DNA of 64,000 nt from Lachnospiraceae bacterium (GTDB taxonomy: Bacteria > Bacillota > Clostridia > Lachnospirales > Lachnospiraceae): contig CAJTFX010000019.1 of NCBI GenBank assembly GCA_910575555.1, positions 20,267 through 84,266 on the forward strand. Direction: 5' to 3'. The notes under the pieces were generated by a model. The model saw only the letters and a program-made list of their open reading frames with translations. It did no database searches and was not told where the DNA came from. Every line of letters begins with the position of its first letter. The stretch's first letter is position 1. The position numbers and the translations under genes were made by a program. Shown piece after piece: positions 58,578-64,000 of this stretch.

Positions 58578-59369
58578 TCAAATCTTACTTAACGTCTGCA
58601 ATGCATCTTCTTTTAATATCAACTCATAATGTTCCTCAAAATATGCCCGGATTGCCGAAGAATACTTCTCCTGATGGGCATACTCCGCCAAAATATTACA
58701 TACTTTATTAAATTCTTCCGGCGTATGGTGGCTTTTACTGATAATCAGATAATATTTCCGGTTCAGTTTATTCTTATAAAGCACATTGCACCCATTATAG
58801 AATCCCTTCAGTACCCGTGCCAACCGGTTAACCTCATCCAGTTCATCAAATACAAACAGCTTCGTGATATCCACTACCAAAGGTTCTTTCGGTTCTTTCT
58901 TATCCTTGCGGGACGCTTTCTCCACAGGAATAAAATCATCCGCACCTTCGGCAGCTTCAGCGCTTTTGGTCTGTTCCTGAAGTCTGCGGACCAAATCTAA
59001 AATATCATCTGCCCCTGCTGTTTCAAAGACCTTATCTGTCTCTTCTCCGGTAAATTCATCCTTTACTTCATCCTCTGGATCTCCCGGGGCAAACTGTGAA
59101 AATCTGGTATCCAGTTCCTCCGGATACTCCACCTTCGTTATAATCAAAATAATTGTATCTGCGGACAAAGGAATCGCCTCAATCATCAACGGAATATCCT
59201 CTGCCTCAAATCCACATTCATAGGCTGCCTGCTGCATCATGTCCCGAAAAAGCATCTTCGCTTTTTCCGTTCCATATGCCAGTTCGCTTAACTTAAGCTG
59301 GCGATCTGCCAGATCTTCTCTTGTAAGGGTGCAGCGAATTTGGTTCTCATTTACTTTTTCAATTTTCAT
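58578..59369 (-). CDS. mecA: ClpC adaptor protein MecA
   Basis: Adaptor that delivers substrates to ClpCP; 263 residues. The N-terminal domain (MKIEKVNENQIRCTLTREDL, KLSELAYGTEKAKMLFRDMM) and the phrase PLMIEAIPLSADTIILIITKVE are the MecA signature. An acidic linker follows (residues ~85-160). The C-terminal ClpC-binding domain has TKLFVFDELDEVNRLARVL and YYLIISKSHHTPEEFNKVCN. An AGAAGGAAGTGA site precedes the ATG. A strongly structured element lies about 100-210 bp upstream and may be in its leader. Confidence 0.95.
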   Translation of the reverse strand: MKIEKVNENQIRCTLTREDLADRQLKLSELAYGTEKAKMLFRDMMQQAAYECGFEAEDIPLMIEAIPLSADTIILIITKVEYPEELDTRFSQFAPGDPEDEVKDEFTGEETDKVFETAGADDILDLVRRLQEQTKSAEAAEGADDFIPVEKASRKDKKEPKEPLVVDITKLFVFDELDEVNRLARVLKGFYNGCNVLYKNKLNRKYYLIISKSHHTPEEFNKVCNILAEYAHQEKYSSAIRAYFEEHYELILKEDALQTLSKI

Positions 59370-59470
59370 GTGATCACTTCCTTCTCCTCAACTGCCACAT
59401 CAGAAAACAAAACTTCTCAAACTCTTCATGTTCAACTGAATCTATGTTAATGCAAAACAAACTTATATAA

Positions 59471-59577
59471 TTACTATGAAAGCCCCTGGCTTCCATAGCA
59501 TGGATGGCCATGCGGCCCGCCGGACGGCAGGCTGTGCATGATGGGGGTACTGTGAAAACTAACCTTTTCATAGTACT
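59471..59577 (-). ncRNA. Structured element, copy 2, upstream of mecA
   Basis: In minus-strand sense three hairpins are possible: GTACTATGAAAA with TTTTCACAGTAC (loop GGTTAG), CCTGCC with GGCGGG, and CTATGGAAGCC with GGCTTTCATAG. Alternatively the 5' TACTATGAAA can pair with the 3' TTTCATAGTA, closing the whole ~105-nt element. It shares GGTTRGTTTTCACA-N26-TCCGGCGG with the element at 19820-19917. A leader RNA or a small mobile repeat with terminal inverted repeats are both possible. Confidence 0.45.
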
Positions 59578-60318
59578 CAAAGTATATTACATATTCTCAT
59601 ATTTCGTCAAGTCGTACACTCCTGGATTTTCTAAAAAAAATATAAAATCTCTAAAATTTTGCCAAAATACCTTGCATTTGGTATTATTTGTATGCTATAA
59701 ATGATATTGAAATGCAAGTCTGGTTCAGGCAGAAAGGAGCCAACACGAATTATCCGGTCTTTGCACTCACAACACATTTCAAGAGAGTTTTCTATATTAC
59801 AAATGTACATATCTGTTTCTGCACATCCTGTTCCATAGATTTATAGTATGTGGAAATCCGATAAAATTAACCTGGAAACACACCTGTCATCTGTATATTT
59901 CTCACTTTAACAAATGTTTACTATAAACCGCCTGTTCCTGCATTTTTGCAAAAGACCTTTTAAGCAACTTGTTTGCCTGGAAAATTCTGTCAATAAAAAT
60001 ATAGCTGTGCTGGCAGCCGCGGAACTTATACTTCCGTATTTGGGAAAAGAAAAAAGAACTTATGAATTTTCCGGCAAATTTTGTCGTTTCCTTCATTCTA
60101 AGAATAACGGAAACATGTCATATGAAGCAATGACGTACCGCTGCTTCATACATTAACTTATTATATCACGGAAATATCTTCATAATTTTATGAAGCGCCA
60201 AAGGGGGAATTCACTCAAATATTTTAAATTTTGTGTAAGAAGAGAATTTTTATTCATGAATCATACATTTGGCAGCCTATGCAATATCTGCAGTCAGCTG
60301 CCCTGAACAAAAGAAAGA
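59578..60318. other. Long AT-rich region without a recognised gene
   Basis: About 740 bp. Short open frames exist (for example 59914-60156 on plus) but lack a ribosome site and a recognisable product. The sequence is AT-rich with small palindromic pieces (ATGAAGC...GCTTCAT around 60120-60215). An unannotated small RNA is possible; I could not match 6S RNA, RNase P or tmRNA. Confidence 0.4.
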
Positions 60319-60358
60319 TGGAGTAAGGGCTGTGTATTGAACATAGCCTTTTACTCCA
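60319..60358 (-). terminator. Terminator of the DUF1858 gene
   Basis: A stem of about 16 bp (TGGAGTAAG-GGCT arms, one bulge) is followed on the minus strand by TCTTTCTTTTG. It lies 45 bp after the stop at 60403. Confidence 0.75.
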
Positions 60359-60402
60359 TTCCCTAAAATCTTCTTCATCATCCGGCAAATCTGGCAGTAC
60401 TT

Positions 60403-60603
60403 TTATTTAGCCAGAAATTCATTGATTTTATTTACTAACGCATCCGGATCAATGCCATGTACCATCGCTGCTTCTGCAATTGTCTCCATCTGAGATGACG
60501 GGCAGCCAAGGCAGTGCATGCCAATCTCCAGTAAAATCGGCGCTACATTTTCATCAATTTGAAGCAATTCACCAATCATTGTTTCTTTTGTTACCTGAGC
60601 CAT
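60403..60603 (-). CDS. DUF1858 (hybrid-cluster-associated disulfide) protein
   Basis: The 66-residue protein matches the small DUF1858 / TIGR03980-type domain. An N-terminal helix ([20 protein letters not shown]) leads to [22 protein letters not shown], whose CxxC pair is the conserved redox disulfide, and a C-terminal helix follows. Free-standing copies like this are common in anaerobes and are often found near hybrid-cluster or nitrosative-stress genes, none of which is adjacent. An AGGAGG-type site precedes the ATG. The role is inferred from the domain only. Confidence 0.9.
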   Translation of the reverse strand: MAQVTKETMIGELLQIDENVAPILLEIGMHCLGCPSSQMETIAEAAMVHGIDPDALVNKINEFLAK

Positions 60604-60730
60604 TTCTCCTACCTCCTTACGCTTTCGCTTCTGTTGCTGTTACATACAGTACGCGTATTTTTATATTATAATACCATTTTCCCTATTATGCAATGATTTA
60701 TTCGCATAATCTGTAAATCCATCCACACAA

Positions 60731-60790
60731 TCACGCCCATACTACCATTCATTCCCATAATTACGCCCATACTATCATTCATCCCCATAA
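60731..60790. repeat. Two 30-bp direct tandem repeats
   Basis: Units 60731-60760 and 60761-60790 are identical at 27 of 30 positions and share ACGCCCATACTA. They lie between the fucO terminator and the DUF1858 gene, outside any gene. Confidence 0.75.
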
Positions 60791-60801
60791 TCCATTAAAA
60801 A

Positions 60802-60835
60802 GGGCCATTGGAAAATTACCATTTCCCAACAGCCC
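60802..60835 (-). terminator. Intrinsic terminator of fucO
   Basis: GGGC...TTGG-AAA and TTTCCCAA...GCCC arms pair with small internal mismatches. On the minus strand TTTTTAATGG follows. It lies 30 bp after the fucO stop. Confidence 0.7.
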
Positions 60836-60864
60836 GTTCTGTCACTTCTGTTTGTATTTTTATA

Positions 60865-62013
60865 TCAGATCAGTGATTCATATAATTTGGTGATATCCTC
60901 TACACTGGTTTCCTTAGGATTGCCAGGTCTGCATGCATCGTCATAAGCAGATTGCGCAAGGAAAGGAATATCCTCTTTCTTAACAATTTCTTTCAAATCA
61001 GCCGGAATTCCTACATCTTCCGAGAGCTTCTTCACAGCGTCAATAGCGGCTTTCCGATATTCTTCCTGAGACATGGCGTCTGTACCTTCCACTCCCATTG
61101 CCTTTGCAATGTCGCGGTATTTCTCTCCAGTGGCTTCCGCATTATATTCCATAACAGTTGGCAGAATAATTGCATTTGCAATGCCATGAGGCGTATCATA
61201 CAGAGCTCCCAGAGGATGTGCCATGGAATGAACGATTCCCAGTCCAACATTAGAAAAGCCCATACCTGCCACATACTGTCCCAATGCCATTCCTTCTCTT
61301 CCTTCGGGTGTATTATCCACAGCGCCGCGGAGGCTTCTTGCAATAATTTCAATGGCTTTAATATGGAACATATCGGATAATTCCCAGGCGCCCGCTGTAA
61401 TATATCCCTCAATTGCATGGGTCAAAGCATCCATACCGGTAGCCGCTGTCAAACCCTTCGGCATAGAAGCCATCATGTCTGAATCTACAAATGCTACAAC
61501 AGGAATATCTTTCGGATCAACACATACCATTTTACGGTTTTTCGCTGCATCTGTAATAACATAATTAATGGTAACTTCTGCCGCCGTTCCTGCAGTTGTG
61601 GGAACCGCAAAAATCGGAACAGATTTATTCTTAGTAGGCGCAACGCCCTCCAGACTCACCACATCTCCAAAATCAGGGTTATTAATAATGATACCGATAG
61701 CTTTTGCAGTATCCATGGAAGAACCGCCGCCAATTGCTATCAGATAATCTGCCCCAGATTTCCGAAACGCCTCTACGCCAGTCTGAACATTCTCAATGGT
61801 TGGATTCGGTTTAATGTCAGAATATAATTCATAAACTAAGCCCGCTTCATCCAATACATCCAATACTTTCTTTGTCACTCCAAATTTCACCAAATCCGGA
61901 TCAGAACATACAAAAGCTTTCTGGAACCCCCTTCCTTTTGCTTCTGCTGCAATCTCCTGAATTGCGCCTGCTCCATGATAAGATGTCTCGTTTAACACAA
62001 ATCTGTTTGCCAT
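60865..62013 (-). CDS. fucO: Lactaldehyde reductase (iron-dependent alcohol dehydrogenase III)
   Basis: Reduces L-lactaldehyde to 1,2-propanediol, the fermentative end of fucose or rhamnose breakdown; 382 residues. The N-terminal NAD site GGGSSMDTAKAIG, TTAGTAAEVTINYVITD, the family signature ATGMDALTHAIEGYITAGAW and metal-binding HSMAHPLGALYDTPHGIANA are all as in E. coli FucO, which it resembles end to end. An AAGGAGAAGG site precedes the ATG. It is a single-gene unit with its own terminator. No fucose or rhamnose pathway genes are adjacent. Confidence 0.93.
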   Translation of the reverse strand: MANRFVLNETSYHGAGAIQEIAAEAKGRGFQKAFVCSDPDLVKFGVTKKVLDVLDEAGLVYELYSDIKPNPTIENVQTGVEAFRKSGADYLIAIGGGSSMDTAKAIGIIINNPDFGDVVSLEGVAPTKNKSVPIFAVPTTAGTAAEVTINYVITDAAKNRKMVCVDPKDIPVVAFVDSDMMASMPKGLTAATGMDALTHAIEGYITAGAWELSDMFHIKAIEIIARSLRGAVDNTPEGREGMALGQYVAGMGFSNVGLGIVHSMAHPLGALYDTPHGIANAIILPTVMEYNAEATGEKYRDIAKAMGVEGTDAMSQEEYRKAAIDAVKKLSEDVGIPADLKEIVKKEDIPFLAQSAYDDACRPGNPKETSVEDITKLYESLI

Positions 62014-62088
62014 TTTTCCTTCTCCTTTTTATTAGTAAGATTTTTTTACAGAATCTCTGCTAATAGTATCACAAACTTCATTAAAATT

Positions 62089-62601
62089 TCAATACTTTTT
62101 GAAAGAATACAGACAAAATATATATAAAATTTTTAACGGCTTTCTCGCCTCAATCCGAAAAGAAAATCTGCAATGCTGCCATTTCCATTCTCCTTCATTC
62201 CATATTTTCATATAATAAGTTCCGGGCGGGAGCGTTCTGGACAATTCTGCCGAAGCCCAGCCAGTAAAAATATTCAATTGAAATGTTAAATCTTCTCTTC
62301 TCAAAACTTCCTTTCCGAATTCATCGTAAATTGTTCCCCCGCAGCCTTTTCCGCTGTATTTTAAATATAAAGTAACGTGAGATTTTTCCGGAACTGTAAA
62401 ACGAAAACACCTTTTTTTCTCACTATATGAAATCTTTCCCTTATACTCCTCACCCAATTCATATTCTTCCGTTTCCTCACCCAGTTCATATTCTTCCGTC
62501 GGCTCCAAAACTGCAGCCTTTGCCTGCAGGACTTTTAATAAAAAAAGGAAACAAAGACATAATAATAACATTCGTAAATTTTCTGCCACATTCTTCTGCA
62601 T
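62089..62601 (-). CDS. Small secreted beta-sandwich-like protein
   Basis: The 170-residue product has a signal peptide (LRMLLLCLCFLFLLKVL, cleavage near AKAA). A duplicated EEYELGEE segment follows (27-bp repeat in the DNA). A single domain of the pre-peptidase C-terminal (PPC-like) type is suggested by RCFRFTVPEKSHVTLYLKYS, GGTIYDEFGKEV and LPPGTYYMKIWNEG. Such domains occur in exported proteins and can bind proteins or polysaccharides. The role is unknown. A GGAGAATAAC site precedes the ATG. Confidence 0.75.
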   Translation of the reverse strand: MQKNVAENLRMLLLCLCFLFLLKVLQAKAAVLEPTEEYELGEETEEYELGEEYKGKISYSEKKRCFRFTVPEKSHVTLYLKYSGKGCGGTIYDEFGKEVLRREDLTFQLNIFTGWASAELSRTLPPGTYYMKIWNEGEWKWQHCRFSFRIEARKPLKILYIFCLYSFKKY

Positions 62602-62796
62602 TGTTATTCTCCATTTTCCATACTGCTGCCATTATCATTTTATAAATGTCTTTTCCCCTCATTTTTTTAATATAATCATTTCTCATCATATAATAACATT
62701 TTAAAATAGATGTTTCAAGATATTATAACATTTTTACATAGAATATTTTTAATGTTTCTCATTTATAATTATATATATATTCAAGAGGAGAATGCC

Positions 62797-63111
62797 ATGG
62801 ATGAATTTGTCAAAAACCGGATTACACAGCTTCGAATTAAAAAAGGAATTTCAGAATATCAGATGAGCTATGATTTAGGGCATAGCAGAGGTTATATCAA
62901 CAATATTTCTTCCGGAAAATCACTTCCTTCTTTAACTGAATTTTTTTCCATTTGTGATTATTTTCAGGTAACGCCTGCTGAATTTTTCGACCAGCAACAG
63001 CAAAATCCAGAACTGGTAAACAAAGCTTTGTCTAAATTTAAACTGCTGAATGATAATGACATGATCCTGGTATTAAGCCTGCTGAACCGCCTTTGTGAAG
63101 AGTATGGGTGA
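62797..63111 (+). CDS. Small XRE-family (HTH_3) transcriptional regulator
   Basis: The 104-residue protein has one helix-turn-helix domain (ITQLRIKKGISEYQMSYDLG, then RGYINNISSGKSLPSLTEFF) and a short C-terminal helical tail (KALSKFKLLNDNDMILVLSL). The ATG at 62797 has AGAGGAG 6 nt upstream; the open frame continues 87 nt upstream through AT-rich sequence without a ribosome site and is not used. A TATAAT box lies at 62764-62769 but lacks a good -35. It is a single-gene unit converging on the tRNA cluster, with a shared hairpin between. Confidence 0.88.
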   Translation: MDEFVKNRITQLRIKKGISEYQMSYDLGHSRGYINNISSGKSLPSLTEFFSICDYFQVTPAEFFDQQQQNPELVNKALSKFKLLNDNDMILVLSLLNRLCEEYG

Positions 63112-63123
63112 AAAATACTAAAA

Positions 63124-63150
63124 AAGAAGCCTTAAAGATTAAGGCTTCTT
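63124..63150 (-). terminator. Terminator of the rRNA-tRNA operon
   Basis: AAGAAGCCTTAA and TTAAGGCTTCTT are perfect 12-bp arms with an AGA loop on the plus strand. On the minus strand TTTTTAGTATTTTT follows. It ends transcription after tRNA-Lys and may also serve the convergent XRE gene. Confidence 0.85.
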
Positions 63151-63164
63151 ACTATGACAATAAA

Positions 63165-63237
63165 TGAGACATCGGGGATTCGAACCCCGGACAACTTGAT
63201 TAAAAGTCAAGTGCTCTACCAACTGAGCTAATATCCC
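63165..63237 (-). tRNA. tRNA-Lys(TTT)
   Basis: 73 nt without encoded CCA. A 7-bp acceptor stem (GGGATAT with two G-U pairs), D arm, anticodon loop CTTTTAA (anticodon TTT) in a TTGA-type stem, and T arm GGTTCGAATC are all present. It is the last tRNA of the cluster. Confidence 0.97.
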
Positions 63238-63253
63238 ATAATAAATTTGCAAG

Positions 63254-63326
<73 letters not shown>

Positions 63327-63340
63327 AGTTAACGAAAAAA

Positions 63341-63414
63341 TTGCGGGGATAGGATTTGAACCTATGACCTTCGGGTTATGAGCCCGACGAGCTTCCAGAC
63401 TGCTCCACCCCGCG
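63341..63414 (-). tRNA. Initiator tRNA-fMet(CAT)
   Basis: 74 nt without CCA. The mismatched C1-A72 pair at the acceptor end and the three consecutive G-C pairs in the anticodon stem (CGGGCTCATAACCCG) mark it as initiator rather than elongator Met or Ile2. Confidence 0.96.
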
Positions 63415-63458
63415 GAATAAGATGAGCGGATAAGAAAAACGAATTTAACTTATCCTAA

Positions 63459-63540
63459 TGGATGGAGAAGGATTCGAACCTTCGAAGGCGGTGCCAACAG
63501 ATTTACAGTCTGCCCCCTTTGGCCACTCGGGAATCCATCC
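63459..63540 (-). tRNA. tRNA-Tyr(GTA)
   Basis: 82 nt with a long variable arm, as expected for bacterial tRNA-Tyr. Acceptor GGATGGA/TCCATCC, anticodon loop CTGTAAA (GTA), T arm GGTTCGAATCC. Confidence 0.97.
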
Positions 63541-63557
63541 ATAATAAATTTTCAAAG

Positions 63558-63630
63558 AGCCGATGATCGGACTCGAACCGATAACCTGCTGATTACAAAT
63601 CAGCTGCTCTGCCAATTGAGCCACATCGGC
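63558..63630 (-). tRNA. tRNA-Thr(TGT)
   Basis: 73 nt. Acceptor GCCGATG/CATCGGC, anticodon stem GCTGA/TCAGC with a TTTGTAA loop (TGT), T arm GGTTCGAGTCC. Confidence 0.97.
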
Positions 63631-63655
63631 CTGTCTGATGATTCAGGCATAAAAA

Positions 63656-63728
63656 TGGGACCTACAGGGCTCGAACCTGTGACCCTCTGCTTGTAAGGCA
63701 GATGCTCTCCCAGCTGAGCTAAGATCCC
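63656..63728 (-). tRNA. tRNA-Val(TAC)
   Basis: 73 nt. Acceptor GGGATCT/AGGTCCC, anticodon stem TCTGC/GCAGA with a CTTACAA loop (TAC), T arm GGTTCGAGCCC. Confidence 0.97.
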
Positions 63729-63776
63729 ATATTTGTTCTGTACATCCTTATAAACGCTGTTATATAAAGATGTGAA

Positions 63777-63850
63777 CGACCCAGAAGGGACTCGAACCCT
63801 CGACCTCCGCCGTGACAGGGCGGCGCTCTAACCAACTGAGCCACTAGGCC
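63777..63850 (-). tRNA. tRNA-Asp(GTC)
   Basis: 74 nt. Acceptor GGCCTAG/CTGGGTC with two G-U pairs, anticodon stem CCGCC/GGCGG with a CTGTCAC loop (GTC), G discriminator. It is the first tRNA after the 23S gene. Confidence 0.97.
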
Positions 63851-63950
63851 ACTTACAAAAGTATATCAAATATATTGCCATTTGTAAAGCAATATTTCAT
63901 ATACCTTCAAAAATCCATACAGCCAGACAATCCATCCACCTTCTTCTTCC

Positions 63951-64000
63951 TGGTCAAGCCCTCGACCGATTAGTGACAGTCAGCTCCATCCATCTCTGCA
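63951..64000 (-). rRNA. 23S rRNA, 3' end (partial)
   Basis: In minus-strand sense the last 50 bases read as the extreme 3' end of 23S rRNA: a GAGCTGACTGTCACTAATCG stretch followed by GTCGAGGGCTTGACC, matching the conserved domain VI end of Firmicute 23S (compare CTAATCGATCGAGGACTTAACC in Bacillus). The remainder lies outside the window. The 100 bp before tRNA-Asp hold no 5S gene. Confidence 0.9.

Noticed and set aside
59902..60156. Overlapping small open frames on both strands
   Set aside because: No ribosome site and no family resemblance; one of two opposite frames at most could be real.
62710..62796. 29-residue extension of the XRE regulator
   Set aside because: AT-rich promoter-like DNA; the AGAGGAG site is placed for the ATG at 62797.

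Overview
The window looks like a chromosomal segment of an anaerobic, low-to-mid GC Firmicute, most likely of the family Lachnospiraceae (class Clostridia). Pointers are the [FeFe]-hydrogenase maturases HydE and HydG, an F-type ATP synthase whose c subunit carries a sodium-site signature, an anaerobic-type cobalt chelatase (CbiK), three LytTR response regulators, a ClpC adaptor (MecA), strong AGGAGG ribosome sites and several TTG starts. Family placement is inference; no phylogenetic marker is complete here (only the last ~50 nt of a 23S rRNA gene).

Almost everything is on the minus strand, so transcription runs from right to left. The only plus-strand genes are cbiK with a Rpn-like nuclease (1.9-3.5 kb), a Uma2-like nuclease (19.1 kb), an unrecognised protein (31.1 kb) and a small XRE regulator (62.8 kb).

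Layout: 0-1.6 kb, a LytTR regulator and the start of its GHKL sensor kinase. 3.6-9.3 kb, glycogen branching enzyme behind a giant TPR/repeat/AAA+ protein. 9.4-18.8 kb, an AI-2E/PerM-type permease, an aconitase-family hydratase, a hybrid kinase and an OmpR-type two-component pair. 20-21 kb, a coiled-coil protein. 21.4-23.9 kb, hydE-hydG. 24.2-27.3 kb, a secreted 5'-nucleotidase and a DUF362 ferredoxin protein. 27.7-28.7 kb, bioB under a BirA-like operator. 28.9-30.9 kb, an ECF sigma factor, its RsgI-like partner and a His/Asp-rich secreted protein. 32.1-39.4 kb, the complete ATP synthase operon (atpZ-I-B-E-F-H-A-G-D-C). 39.5-42.2 kb, sua5, a YwlE-like phosphatase, upp and a dCMP deaminase, echoing the Bacillus ywlC-ywlE-upp-atp order. 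42.4-50.8 kb, CwlD-like amidase, a LytTR pair, a zinc-ribbon membrane protein, a large secreted transglutaminase-like protein and a FliD-tail-like protein. 50.9-56.4 kb, an orphan LytTR regulator and a complete bgl-type operon (licT-bglP-bglA) with an antiterminator leader. 56.4-59.4 kb, a GH18 cell-wall hydrolase and mecA. 60.4-62.6 kb, a DUF1858 protein, fucO and a small secreted protein. 63.2-64 kb, seven tRNA genes downstream of the 23S rRNA end.

The most unusual signal is a structured intergenic motif present twice (19820-19917 and 59471-59577): in minus-strand sense both contain a hairpin whose loop and 3' arm read GGTTRGTTTTCACA, followed after exactly 26 nt by TCCGGCGG. The copy upstream of mecA can form two mutually exclusive folds. 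Other points are a leader with a terminator in front of hydEG, a LytTR-type direct repeat with 21-bp period in front of the orphan regulator, a YwlE-like phosphatase lacking its general-acid Asp, and the huge repeat-expanded AAA+ protein next to glgB.
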